The notes: generated from the sequence alone by a model not told the origin. A stretch of 11,257 nt of DNA from CAZCTC01 sp964501335 (GCA_964501335.1 CAZCTC010000128.1:1-11257); one strand, 5' to 3'. Positions 1 to 7,012 are shown, counted from the stretch's first letter. Numbers and translations: made by a program.

Positions 1-32
1 ATGAGGGCCAACAGCCAGCGCCTGAAAACCAT
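1..32 (-). CDS. Possible start of an exported or membrane protein, cut by the left edge
   Basis: Only about ten codons are visible. Read on the minus strand from position 32 they give MVFRRWLLAL, a positively charged start followed by a hydrophobic run, as in a signal peptide or first membrane segment. GAAGG lies 6 nt upstream and could serve as ribosome binding site; an in-frame ATG at 38 is too close to it. This binding site belongs to the repeat at 32-50, so the gene would begin at the repeat's edge. An overlapping plus-strand frame (1-93) has no support. The evidence is thin because the body of the gene is outside the window. Confidence 0.3.
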   Translation of the reverse strand, partial: MVFRRWLLAL

Positions 33-50
33 TTTCATCCTTCGGGGTGC
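32..50 (+). repeat. UUCG-hairpin repeat, copy 1
   Basis: This is the core TTTTCATCCTTCGGGGTGC, found identically four times in the window, always on the plus strand. As RNA, CAUCC and GGGUG pair around a UUCG loop with one G-U pair. Similarity to copy 3 continues to the right through a stretch ending in TGAAAATA (about 74-81 here, 6798-6805 there). Confidence 0.75.
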
Positions 51-161
51 CGCCCTCCGCATGACTTTCTGTCCTGAAAATAACCCCGTCTAAGGTGCGA
101 CGCACTTTCTATCCCTGGAACCAACGATTCAAACGGCTCAACGTTGGAGCAAATCGCCTGT

Positions 162-202
162 CCTTGCAAGATCAGAGTGCGTTGCACCTCTTTGAGAAAT
201 CC
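162..202 (+). repeat. 41-bp direct repeat, copy 1
   Basis: This stretch is identical to 7034-7074. It begins CCTTGCAAGATCAGAG and ends TTTGAGAAATCC. In both places it lies directly before a hairpin repeat (copies A and C). No gene or promoter is apparent in it. It is probably part of a larger mobile or duplicated module. Confidence 0.8.
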
Positions 203-206
203 TCCT

Positions 207-325
207 CACCCGCACAAGGCCCCTCTCCCGTAAGATACGCCGCGCGGTACGAAGCAGACAGAGAAAATTTTTTTGTTGATGTTTTCGGCGGCTTCAGAAA
301 GCCGCCGAAAACATAGGCTTTTCCA
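207..325 (+). repeat. Hairpin repeat family, copy A
   Basis: The left part resembles the other copies (CCCGTAAGATACGCCGCG, then GAAGCAGACAGAG and a T-rich run). The core is a perfect 16-bp stem, ATGTTTTCGGCGGCTT at 279-294 with AAGCCGCCGAAAACAT at 299-314, around a CAGA loop. AGGCTTTT follows. The copy lies just past the 3' end of corA but points against it, so its T-run is not placed to end corA transcription. Limits are approximate, taken from comparison of copies. Confidence 0.75.
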
Positions 326-336
326 GAGCAGCACAA

Positions 337-395
337 GCTGTCTACTGTCTACTAGATGCTGTCTACTTCCGTTAAATTTTCATCCTTCGGGGTGC
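337..395 (+). repeat. 59-bp repeat with TGTCTAC motifs and UUCG hairpin (copy 2)
   Basis: This stretch matches 7218-7276 over the same length with about five differences. It contains three TGTCTAC units and ends in the UUCG-hairpin core at 377-395. It sits between hairpin repeat A and the end of corA, and the equivalent copy follows hairpin repeat C. No coding content is supported. Confidence 0.75.
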
Positions 396-409
396 CGCCC
401 CCGCAAATC

Positions 410-1339
410 CTACAGCCAGTTTCGCCGGCGCAGCAGAAGAACCGCCCCCAGGCTCAACAACACCGATATAATCAGCACAATCCAGATCGCCCAGGCATTT
501 CCCGCAAAAGGCAACAGGATGTTCATTCCGTAAAAACTGGCCACCATCGAAGGGAACGAAAGCACAATCGTGATCGACGCCAGGAATTTCATCACCACAT
601 TCAGGTTGTTGGAAATGATCGACGCAAAAGCGTCCATCATCTGACTGAGAATGCTCCCGTCGATGTTGACCATTTCGATCGCCTGCTGATTCTCCGTCAG
701 CACATCGTCCAACAAATCCTGATCGTCGGGATAGGCCTTAAACAACTGGCTGCGCTGCAATCGTTCCATCATCAATTCATTGGATTTCAACCCGGTTGTA
801 AAATAAACCAGGCTCTTCTGATACTTCAGCAACGTCATCAACTCCCGATTTTCAATCGAACGCTGGAGGCAATCTTCCAGAGTATCGACGTGCCGGTTGA
901 TCTCCTTCAGATAGCTGAGATACTTGGCCGCGGTGGAGAGCAGGAAATGCAACACAAAGCGATTCTGTTTAGCCGTCGAGAACCCCCGAATCCTGCCCCC
1001 GGCCACCTCAGAAACGAGATTGTTGTCCAGGCGACAGACCGTTACCACCATATTCGGGCGCATAATAATCCCCAGAGGGATGGTAATGTAAGGAATATCT
1101 GCCGACTCCCCATTGTAATGAGGGATACGCACGATGATGAGGATTTCATCGTTTTCTTTTTCCACGCGGGCACGTTCATCCAGGTCCAAGGGATAAAGGA
1201 CAAAGTCGTCGTTGCGGCCCAACTTTTGCAGATACTCGATCTCCTGCGCCGTCGGATTCACTGCATTGATCCAGCAACCCGAAACGACTTCCTTAATCTC
1301 AACCAACCCGGATTCTGTGGAACGAAGGATTTTAATCAT
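410..1339 (-). CDS. corA: CorA-family divalent cation (Mg2+/Co2+) channel
   Basis: The product (309 residues) is a CorA-type channel that would carry Mg2+, and possibly Co2+ or Ni2+, through the cytoplasmic membrane; family members work as pentamers. A soluble, partly helical domain fills about residues 1-245. Two C-terminal membrane segments follow, near 253-270 and 281-302, with the signature YGMN between them (GMN at 271-273) and a basic RRRNWL tail. Length is normal for the family. The start at 1339 is chosen because GGAGG lies 5 nt upstream and the protein then begins MIKILRS. An in-frame ATG at 1444 would run through the leader terminator and is rejected. The gene stands alone behind an unusual leader (1400-1637) with a small ORF and a terminator, which suggests control by attenuation. 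Ion specificity cannot be read from the sequence. Confidence 0.93.
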   Translation of the reverse strand: MIKILRSTESGLVEIKEVVSGCWINAVNPTAQEIEYLQKLGRNDDFVLYPLDLDERARVEKENDEILIIVRIPHYNGESADIPYITIPLGIIMRPNMVVTVCRLDNNLVSEVAGGRIRGFSTAKQNRFVLHFLLSTAAKYLSYLKEINRHVDTLEDCLQRSIENRELMTLLKYQKSLVYFTTGLKSNELMMERLQRSQLFKAYPDDQDLLDDVLTENQQAIEMVNIDGSILSQMMDAFASIISNNLNVVMKFLASITIVLSFPSMVASFYGMNILLPFAGNAWAIWIVLIISVLLSLGAVLLLRRRNWL

Positions 1340-1399
1340 GGCCTGCCTCCATTGGTAAAATATCGATGCCAGCTCCACCCGAAGCTGATGCATGTTAAC

Positions 1400-1432
1400 A
1401 AAAAACCGGACTGCGACAGGTTCGCAATCCGG
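1400..1432 (-). terminator. Intrinsic terminator in the corA leader
   Basis: On the minus strand, CCGGATTGCGA (1432-1422) pairs with TCGCAGTCCGG (1416-1406), an 11-bp stem with one G-U pair and a 5-nt loop (ACCTG). TTTTTT follows directly at 1405-1400. It lies 39 nt after the small ORF's stop codon and about 60 nt before the corA start. It would therefore end transcription before corA unless it is prevented from forming. Confidence 0.8.
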
Positions 1433-1589
1433 CAGGCAGGCCAACGCAGAATTATTCGGCGCGGGTCAGATCAACAAACGGAGACCTCCTGAAAAAGGCT
1501 GCCGTTGTTGCATGCCGGACTGGAACCGTTGCATATACTATAGGGATCTAACTCTTGGCTCATAAGATTCCTCCTGAGGGCATTCCAGT
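1419..1589 (-). promoter_or_regulatory. Competing leader pairings (antiterminator and anti-antiterminator) before corA
   Basis: Four segments can pair in exclusive ways. Segment 2 (GGTTCCAGTCCGGC, 1527-1514) pairs with segment 3 (GCCGGATTGCGAACC, 1433-1419) over 14 bp, with one G-U pair and one bulged base. A1513-U1434 extends this by a pair. Segment 3 contains the whole 5' arm of the terminator, so 2:3 blocks termination. Segment 1 (ACTGGAAT, 1589-1582) can pair with GTTCCAGT (1526-1519) inside segment 2 over 8 bp, which would free segment 3 for the terminator. Segment 2 lies in codons 13-17 of the small ORF, so ribosome position would decide the outcome. The pairings are read from the sequence; the regulatory role is inferred. 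Confidence 0.6.
1471..1563 (-). CDS. 30-residue leader peptide upstream of corA
   Basis: The ORF starts with ATG at 1563, 6 nt after a perfect AGGAGG (1575-1570), and ends with TGA at 1473-1471. The peptide starts MSQELDPYSICNGSSPACNN, is 30 residues long and ends in cysteine. It has three cysteines (11, 18, 30) and no signal peptide or membrane segment. It lies between a TATAAT promoter element (1649-1644) and the terminator in front of corA, so its translation is well placed to control corA. The early acidic and proline residues (ELDP) recall leader peptides of Mg2+ transporter genes such as mgtL, where they destabilise ribosomes at low Mg2+; this is an analogy, not homology. It could instead be an independent small gene closed by its own terminator. 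I do not recognise the peptide. Confidence 0.55.
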   Translation of the reverse strand: MSQELDPYSICNGSSPACNNGSLFQEVSVC

Positions 1590-1643
1590 TCAGCATACCT
1601 AAATTTGAAATCAACCCGTTTTTCACCCTCGTAGCCGACGCCC

Positions 1644-1649
1644 ATTATA
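1644..1649 (-). promoter_or_regulatory. -10 element (TATAAT) of the corA leader transcript
   Basis: A perfect TATAAT on the minus strand, preceded by GGTG. Transcription would start near 1637, about 74 nt before the small ORF. No convincing -35 hexamer is seen 16-19 nt upstream, so the call rests on the -10 and its position alone. Confidence 0.4.
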
Positions 1650-1698
1650 CACCAAAATTTCTCGACCGGTGCGACTGTTCATTGGCTTAGATTAAAAA

Positions 1699-1832
1699 CG
1701 GTTTTCGCGCCCCGCAACCGGTACTTTCCCGGTAAAAAACGCCGCGCTGTGCGAAGCAGAAAGAGAGGAGTTTTTTGTTTGTATTTTTGCGCGCATAAGA
1801 ATGCGCGCAAAAATACGGGCTTTTTTTCCACC
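1699..1832 (+). repeat. Hairpin repeat family, copy B
   Basis: The left part (CCCCGCAACCGGTACTTTCC, then AACGCCGCGC and GCGAAGCAGA) matches copies D and F. The stem is a perfect 16 bp, GTATTTTTGCGCGCAT at 1781-1796 with ATGCGCGCAAAAATAC at 1801-1816, around an AAGA loop, followed by GGGC and seven T. It occupies the spacer between the corA promoter and the end of the STAND gene and points against both. It is the most diverged stem of the six, with even the outer ATG changed to GTA and the partner base changed to match. Confidence 0.75.
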
Positions 1833-1880
1833 TGCGCGGTGAGTATTTTCCGTGTTTTCCGGTTTAACCGCATAGATTAA

Positions 1881-4800
1881 CTACTCTTCTCCCTTGGCAA
1901 GCCGGACCAACCCCTGTCCCACCTCGCCCACCATCCCCCGCAAATACCCCAACGCTTTAAAAATCTCCCACGCCTCGATAAAAAAACCCACGGCCGCAAC
2001 TTTCTGCTGCCGGGCCAGCGCTGTCTGCCCCAACAAGGTCAACAGCTCCGCCGTCCCCAACCGATCCTCCAGCAAACGATGGATCTCCAGCGCCTGTTGA
2101 TAACAATACGCAGCCGCCTCTAATTCGCCGACCGACCGCGCCAGCATCCCCAACTGCCGCAAAGCATTCGCCTCGCCCCAGCGATTTCCCAGCTCACGGT
2201 AAATCCCCAACGCTTCCTCAAGACGTTCTCGCACCGGCGCACGGCCCTCTTCCCCCGCCCACAACAGAATCATCCCCATCCCCAACAACACATCGGCCGC
2301 CCCCGGCCGGTCCTTCAGTTCCTTGAACAGGGGTAAAGCCTGATCGTAATATTCCCACGCCTTCCCATAATCCTCATTCAAATAAGGGAGCTTTTCCTTT
2401 TCGCTCCAGGCGTAGACGGCCCCCACTCCCTTCAACGCATAGGCCTCACCCAACCGGTCCGCCGTCTCCCGGAACTTCGCCCGCGCTTTCTCATATCGGC
2501 GCAGCGCCGCCTCAAATTCACCCGCCGCATAGAGCGCCTCCCCCGATCCCCACAAAGCCCACGCCTCGCCGAATGGATCGCGGGCCGTGCGGAAAGCCCG
2601 CAACGCATTCTCAAACTGCCGCTCCGCCGTCTCGGGCTCAGCCAACCGGATCAAAGCCAGCCCCCAGGTCAGCCCGGCATAGGCCCGCCCCTGAGCATCG
2701 CCCAGCGCCCGGAAAAGCGCAAAAGCCTCTTCAGCCCACCGCCGCGCCGGCTTGAACTCCGACCGCTGATAACACACCTGAGCCAATCCCCGGGTCGCAT
2801 AGGCCACCCCCCGCCGTTCGCCGATCTCCAGACTGATCCGCCGGGCCTCCTCATACTGCCGGCGCGCCGCGTCGTACTCCCCGCGATAGAAAAAGAGCTC
2901 TCCCATCCCTCTGAGGATCGTCGCCTGCCCCAACCGGTCCCCAATCTCCGTGGAGATTTCCAGCGCCGCCTGATAATGCAGCGCTGCGGCCGCATAATCC
3001 CGCAGCCGCACATTGGTATCGCCCAAACCACGCCGCGCCCCCGCCTCACCCGGCCGCACCCCAATCAGTCGATAGATATAGAGCGCCGCCCAATAATTCT
3101 CGATCGCTATCTCGTAATTCCCCGACGCCAGATGGAAAGAAGCCTCGCCCATCCCCAGATGCGCATGAGCCTCTCCCAGACGGTGGCTCAGATTTTGATA
3201 AATTTTCAGCGCCTTCTCATACCACAAATAGGCCTCATAGGGTTCGCCCTGCATGACATGAGCGCTGCCCAGACAAAGCCACGAATCCGCCCGCCCCAGC
3301 GGATCGCCCAGCGACTCGAAAATCTGCAAAGCCTCCCGGGCCAGCTCCTTCGCTACCCTGTACTCTCCCAGAGAGATCCGAACATTGCTCATACTCCCCA
3401 ACGCATAGGCCTCTCCCGAAAGATCGTCAATGGATCGAGAGATGGTCAGGGCAGCTTCATAACGCTCCAGCGCCGCCGGATACTCCCCCACCATATAATG
3501 GACATTCCCCAACCCGTGAACCGCCATGGATTCCCCCAGTCGATCCTCAATCTCCAGGTAGATCGCCAGCGCCGCCTCATATCCCCGGCGCGCCGCCGTA
3601 TACTCCCCCAACGCCACCTGGATATCGCTCAGGTACTTGAGCACATTGGCTTCCCCTTCAAATTCATCGATCTCCTGAAAACCGCGCAGCGCCTCGATAT
3701 AGAATTCCTGCGCCCCCTTGTAATCCGAAAAAAGATAACGGATATCGCCCAGGCTCTGCATCGTCGAGGATTCTCCCAGCCGGTCGTTGAGCGCGCGATA
3801 GATCACCAGGGCCCGTTGATAGGGCTCCTCGGCCGCCTGATACTGATCGAGCATATAGAGCGTCTCCCCCAGATTCCACAACGCCCGGGCCAGCCCGGCG
3901 CGATCGCCCAGGGCCTCAAACGCCGCAATCGCCGTCTCATACCACTTCCGCGCCGCCCCGAATTCCGCCTTCTTGAAATAGATGTAGGCCACATTCATCA
4001 CATCGACGGCCTCACCCACCCGATCCCCGTTGAGTCGGGAAATCCGCAGCGCCTTCTCATACCGCTTCTGCGCCACCCGAAACTCATCGAGCATCGCATA
4101 GACATCCCCCATCCCCCGCATGCTCGCCGCCTCGCCGGCCCGATCGCCTGCCGCACGGGAAGCCCGCATCGCCTCCTGATACCATTCCAGAGCCGCCTCA
4201 TATTCCGCAAACTGAAAACTGCTGTACCCCAGCTTCTGCACCAGCGCGATCTCGGCCGACCGGTGACCCCTTTCCCGAAAAATCTTCAACGCGGCCTGAT
4301 ACAACGCCGACGCCGTCTCATAATCATCGCCGGCCACCGCGAAATCTCCCTTGTTCTGCAAAGCCCGCGCCTCGCCTTCCACATCGCCGATCGCCCGATA
4401 GATCTTCAACCCTCGTTCAACCTGCTCGTGCGCGGCCTCGTATTCCGCCAGATTCCAGCAGGCATTGCCCACTTCCAGCAAAGCCGCCGCCTCCGCGCCG
4501 GGACTTCGCAACTGACGCGCCGCCTCCAACCGCTGCTGAGCACAGGTCAACCGGGTTCGGGCATAGCCCCGCTTTCCCAGATAGGGCCCCAACACCCCCG
4601 TCAAAGCCAGGATCGCTTCCCAATCTTCCATCCGCCAGATCTCATCCAGCGCATTCAACAAGGCACACCGTTCCACATCCAGCAGCTCGTCGTTTTGAGC
4701 GTTGCGCAGGGCATAATTGAAATAATAACTCACCAGACGATCCCGCCAGGCCAACGCTTCCCGAAAAGAGATCTTCCCGCGCACCAATGCCCGCAGCAGC

Positions 4801-5813
4801 GGATGGATTCCCCATCGCGCCCCCGCCGGCGTGACCAGGGTCGTCGCCTCCAACAACTCCAGCGCCGCCGGCACACCCTCCGCATCGCTTTCCACCCCCG
4901 CCGTCAACGCGGCGAGGTCGATCGATTCCCACCCGTTCCACGCCAGCGACAACAAAACCTGCCGGGCCGTCGTATCCAGCCATTCCCAAATCAAATTGAA
5001 CACTACCTCGACGCTGCGCTTCTGCCGCATCTCCAGATCCCATCCGGCCGGCGGACTCGCCTGCAACAATCTCAAGCCCGCCGCCACCGGATAAGGATCG
5101 TCACGCAGCATCTGAGAAATCAAGCCGCCGGCCAAAATCAACACCAGCGGCAGCCCGCCCGTCAATTGGACCAGCTCCCGCACTTGATCTTCCCCGGCGC
5201 CGCCGGCCGGCTCTCCCAACCGCGATCGCAACAACACGATCGCCTCCGCTTCATCTAAAACCGGTAATTCCAGCGCAACGACATTCTCCAGCTTCGCCTC
5301 GCGCCCCAGCAGCAACACCCCCGCCTTGCCGTGACAGGCAAGCACCGCCCGTACCGTCTCCGGCGCCAGCTCGACATTGTCCAGAATCAACAACGGAGCG
5401 TAATATCGGAGCGCCCGCTCCAGCTCTGCCCAGGGATCTTCCGCGGGATGGATCCCCAATGCGTTCAAGACCCACACCGCCACCCCCTCGATTCCCGGGC
5501 AGGCCTCCAACGACAGCCAGAAAATCCCATCGGTAAACGCTCCCGCCTCCGCCAGATCGCGAGCCACCTGCAACGCCAGCGAACGCTTCCCCACCCCATC
5601 CGGCCCCCAAATCAACCGCATCTCACCGGCCCTCAAATCCTGAACCAACAGCTCACGTTCTCGAACCCGCCCCACAAAGAAGGCGGGCGGTGTAAGCAAC
5701 TGATAAAGAGCCTTAAATTCTCCGGGCTTGAAAAAAGACTGGCTGAGGTTTTGAATCAAAAGAGGATGGTTGCCGCTGTACTGCATACCCTTGCCGGACG
5801 GTTGATCTGCCAT
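1881..5813 (-). CDS. STAND (NB-ARC type) ATPase with about 21 TPR units
   Basis: A 1310-residue cytoplasmic protein. A short N-terminal region leads into FVGR (46-49) and an NB-ARC-like ATPase module: P-loop GPDGVGKRS (70-78), Walker B LLILDN (141-146), GLPL (220-223) and IHPLLR near 336-341 in the place of the MHD motif. A helical linker follows. From about residue 430 to the end there are about 21 units of 40 residues with the pattern DRxGEAxALxxLGxxxxxxGEYxxA, plus partial end units. STAND proteins usually hold themselves off, bind a ligand or partner through the repeats, then oligomerise; here no effector domain is fused. The start at 5813 has GGGAGG 6 nt upstream; an ATG at 5846 would overlap the preceding gene. 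It follows the membrane protein gene by 19 nt, so they are probably cotranscribed. K76 is followed by Arg instead of the usual Thr/Ser. The ligand is unknown. Confidence 0.88.
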   Translation of the reverse strand: MADQPSGKGMQYSGNHPLLIQNLSQSFFKPGEFKALYQLLTPPAFFVGRVRERELLVQDLRAGEMRLIWGPDGVGKRSLALQVARDLAEAGAFTDGIFWLSLEACPGIEGVAVWVLNALGIHPAEDPWAELERALRYYAPLLILDNVELAPETVRAVLACHGKAGVLLLGREAKLENVVALELPVLDEAEAIVLLRSRLGEPAGGAGEDQVRELVQLTGGLPLVLILAGGLISQMLRDDPYPVAAGLRLLQASPPAGWDLEMRQKRSVEVVFNLIWEWLDTTARQVLLSLAWNGWESIDLAALTAGVESDAEGVPAALELLEATTLVTPAGARWGIHPLLRALVRGKISFREALAWRDRLVSYYFNYALRNAQNDELLDVERCALLNALDEIWRMEDWEAILALTGVLGPYLGKRGYARTRLTCAQQRLEAARQLRSPGAEAAALLEVGNACWNLAEYEAAHEQVERGLKIYRAIGDVEGEARALQNKGDFAVAGDDYETASALYQAALKIFRERGHRSAEIALVQKLGYSSFQFAEYEAALEWYQEAMRASRAAGDRAGEAASMRGMGDVYAMLDEFRVAQKRYEKALRISRLNGDRVGEAVDVMNVAYIYFKKAEFGAARKWYETAIAAFEALGDRAGLARALWNLGETLYMLDQYQAAEEPYQRALVIYRALNDRLGESSTMQSLGDIRYLFSDYKGAQEFYIEALRGFQEIDEFEGEANVLKYLSDIQVALGEYTAARRGYEAALAIYLEIEDRLGESMAVHGLGNVHYMVGEYPAALERYEAALTISRSIDDLSGEAYALGSMSNVRISLGEYRVAKELAREALQIFESLGDPLGRADSWLCLGSAHVMQGEPYEAYLWYEKALKIYQNLSHRLGEAHAHLGMGEASFHLASGNYEIAIENYWAALYIYRLIGVRPGEAGARRGLGDTNVRLRDYAAAALHYQAALEISTEIGDRLGQATILRGMGELFFYRGEYDAARRQYEEARRISLEIGERRGVAYATRGLAQVCYQRSEFKPARRWAEEAFALFRALGDAQGRAYAGLTWGLALIRLAEPETAERQFENALRAFRTARDPFGEAWALWGSGEALYAAGEFEAALRRYEKARAKFRETADRLGEAYALKGVGAVYAWSEKEKLPYLNEDYGKAWEYYDQALPLFKELKDRPGAADVLLGMGMILLWAGEEGRAPVRERLEEALGIYRELGNRWGEANALRQLGMLARSVGELEAAAYCYQQALEIHRLLEDRLGTAELLTLLGQTALARQQKVAAVGFFIEAWEIFKALGYLRGMVGEVGQGLVRLAKGEE

Positions 5814-5832
5814 GGGGAGCCTCCCTTTCCGT

Positions 5833-6624
5833 TTATTTTCCAGCAATCCCTTTCACAAAAAGGCCAAAGGGAACAAAACAGATCAGCCCCATCACCAAAA
5901 TCACCACAAAATCCACGAGCGGGAACGGCACCGCACTTAAAAAGGGCTGTAACACGAAGAACACAAGCAGTCCGACAAACAACATACTCGCCAGGAACAG
6001 CAGGCCGGTCCCCACCAGGTACCCCCAGGCATGCCGCCGCCAGAGCAAAACGCCCCCCACCACCCACGTCGGCGTGATCAGCAAATCGGCCACCAACACG
6101 CCCAGCTCCGGCCCCGATGCCGTCCCTCCCGCCAGTTGTACGACAGAACGCAGAAAAAACAACCCGCCCATGACGGTCAGGACTCCGCCCGCAAAACGTT
6201 CCGGCACCGCCCCCTTCAAAGCCGCCTGCACAGCCGCCGCATCGAGCCGGGGAAGCAAATCGACCACCGCCACAAGGCTTAAAGCCACCAGAATCAGATC
6301 GAGCACCATAAACCACGAGAAAGCCAGCGCCACGCTGTAGGCAAGATAATTGTAAACAATGAAAAGCAGGGCTCCCGGCCAGAAAAGCCGGCCCATCAGG
6401 CTGCCGCGCCGCGCTCCCCACATCGAGCCCAGCAAAATCGGCAGTCCGATAAACAAATTGACCATATCGTTGGAAACGAAAGAACGGCGCAACGCCTCGC
6501 TCGGATAAACTGCGGATTGAAAAAGAAGCCCGCTTAACGAAGCCGCCGCCATCAACAGAGCACAGCTCCCCGAGATCCAATAAATCCGGGGAAAATCCAA
6601 GGGGAATTTTTGAGTTTCTTTCAT
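5833..6624 (-). CDS. Multi-pass membrane protein of unknown function (about 8 segments)
   Basis: A 263-residue hydrophobic protein I do not recognise. Segments lie at about 15-36, 54-70, 80-100, 102-122, 143-163, 173-194, 198-227 and 233-256. A soluble loop at about 124-142 and charged patches such as GARRG (70-74) separate them. No catalytic motif stands out. The start at 6624 (MKETQKFP) is chosen because AAGGTG lies 5 nt upstream; an ATG at 6681 would fall inside the 6651-6692 dyad and lacks a binding site. Its stop is 19 nt before the STAND ATPase gene, so the pair probably forms an operon, and the protein could be the membrane partner or effector of that ATPase. This role is only inferred from position. 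Other possibilities are a transporter or an unrelated housekeeping membrane protein. Confidence 0.75.
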   Translation of the reverse strand: MKETQKFPLDFPRIYWISGSCALLMAAASLSGLLFQSAVYPSEALRRSFVSNDMVNLFIGLPILLGSMWGARRGSLMGRLFWPGALLFIVYNYLAYSVALAFSWFMVLDLILVALSLVAVVDLLPRLDAAAVQAALKGAVPERFAGGVLTVMGGLFFLRSVVQLAGGTASGPELGVLVADLLITPTWVVGGVLLWRRHAWGYLVGTGLLFLASMLFVGLLVFFVLQPFLSAVPFPLVDFVVILVMGLICFVPFGLFVKGIAGK

Positions 6625-6650
6625 CTGATCACCTTCAATTCGTAAAAGAT

Positions 6651-6692
6651 AAGGGGGGTATGCGAACAATATTTTGTTCACACGCCCCCCTT
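6651..6692 (-). promoter_or_regulatory. 42-bp dyad before the membrane protein/STAND operon
   Basis: Arms of 19 nt flank a 4-nt centre. AAGGGGGG and CCCCCCTT form the outer 8 bp and GAACAA/TTGTTC the inner 6 bp. The five positions between them pair on the minus strand except one, with two G-U pairs; the plus strand pairs worse. TATAAG (6695-6690, minus) overlaps its outer end and resembles a -10 element, though no -35 is clear. It may be an operator over the promoter, or an RNA hairpin in the operon leader 27 nt before the start codon. TTATCTTTT follows the hairpin on the minus strand, which also gives a weak terminator look. Confidence 0.5.
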
Positions 6693-6754
6693 ATACGGGA
6701 CTGAAGCTGCAAAAGTAGCAATCTCAATCCGGCGATAAAAACCTTACGATCTCT

Positions 6755-6773
6755 TTTTCATCCTTCGGGGTGC
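6755..6773 (+). repeat. UUCG-hairpin repeat, copy 3
   Basis: The same core TTTTCATCCTTCGGGGTGC as at 32-50, followed here by GCCGCCCCCGGC, which could form a second short hairpin. Similarity to copy 1 continues to about 6805. Confidence 0.75.
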
Positions 6774-6826
6774 CGCCCCCGGCATGGCCTTCTATCTTGA
6801 AAATAGCCCACGCCGTGCCCCCACAG

Positions 6827-6843
6827 GCGACCATAAAGGTCGC
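6827..6843. repeat. Short inverted repeat
   Basis: GCGACC and GGTCGC flank ATAAA, in a context running from CCCCCACAG to CTCCTACCC. There is no T-run, so it is not a terminator. It may be a degraded dispersed palindrome. Confidence 0.4.
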
Positions 6844-6989
6844 TCCTACCCGAACCCCGCCCGGCCCATCCCTAAATCAACCTTCCCCAACGGAAAAGCA
6901 TCCCCCACCGGGTAATTACCTTCGGAATCAATACATGGATACCTGCATCGGGCGAAGAAACCTCGCCCCTCCACAGACAATCTCCCGTA

Positions 6990-7012
6990 GGGGTACCCCT
7001 TGTGGGTACCCC
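6990..7012. repeat. Short inverted repeat with GGGGTACCC arms
   Basis: GGGGTACCC (6990-6998) and GGGTACCCC (7004-7012) form a perfect 9-bp stem with a CTTGT loop. No T-run follows on either strand. Each arm is itself nearly palindromic. No function can be assigned. Confidence 0.5.

Noticed and set aside
356..1492. 378-residue plus-strand frame opposite corA
   Set aside because: It is antisense to a clear CorA protein, has no family signature and crosses the leader terminator and small ORF.
1400..1637. M-box or other known metal riboswitch before corA
   Set aside because: The conserved M-box elements are not found, and the small ORF plus competing pairings explains the region better. I cannot run a covariance search to exclude it fully.
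1679..1873. 64-residue minus-strand frame over hairpin repeat B
   Set aside because: It is made of repeat sequence, has no binding site, and no matching frame is kept in the other copies.
2976..5258. 760-residue plus-strand frame opposite the STAND gene
   Set aside because: It mirrors the 120-bp periodicity of the TPR coding sequence and has an Arg/Pro/Gln/His-rich composition typical of antisense frames.
5814..5846. Earlier start of the STAND protein (MLENKRKGRLP)
   Set aside because: It would overlap the upstream gene and lacks a binding site, while the ATG at 5813 has GGGAGG 6 nt before it.
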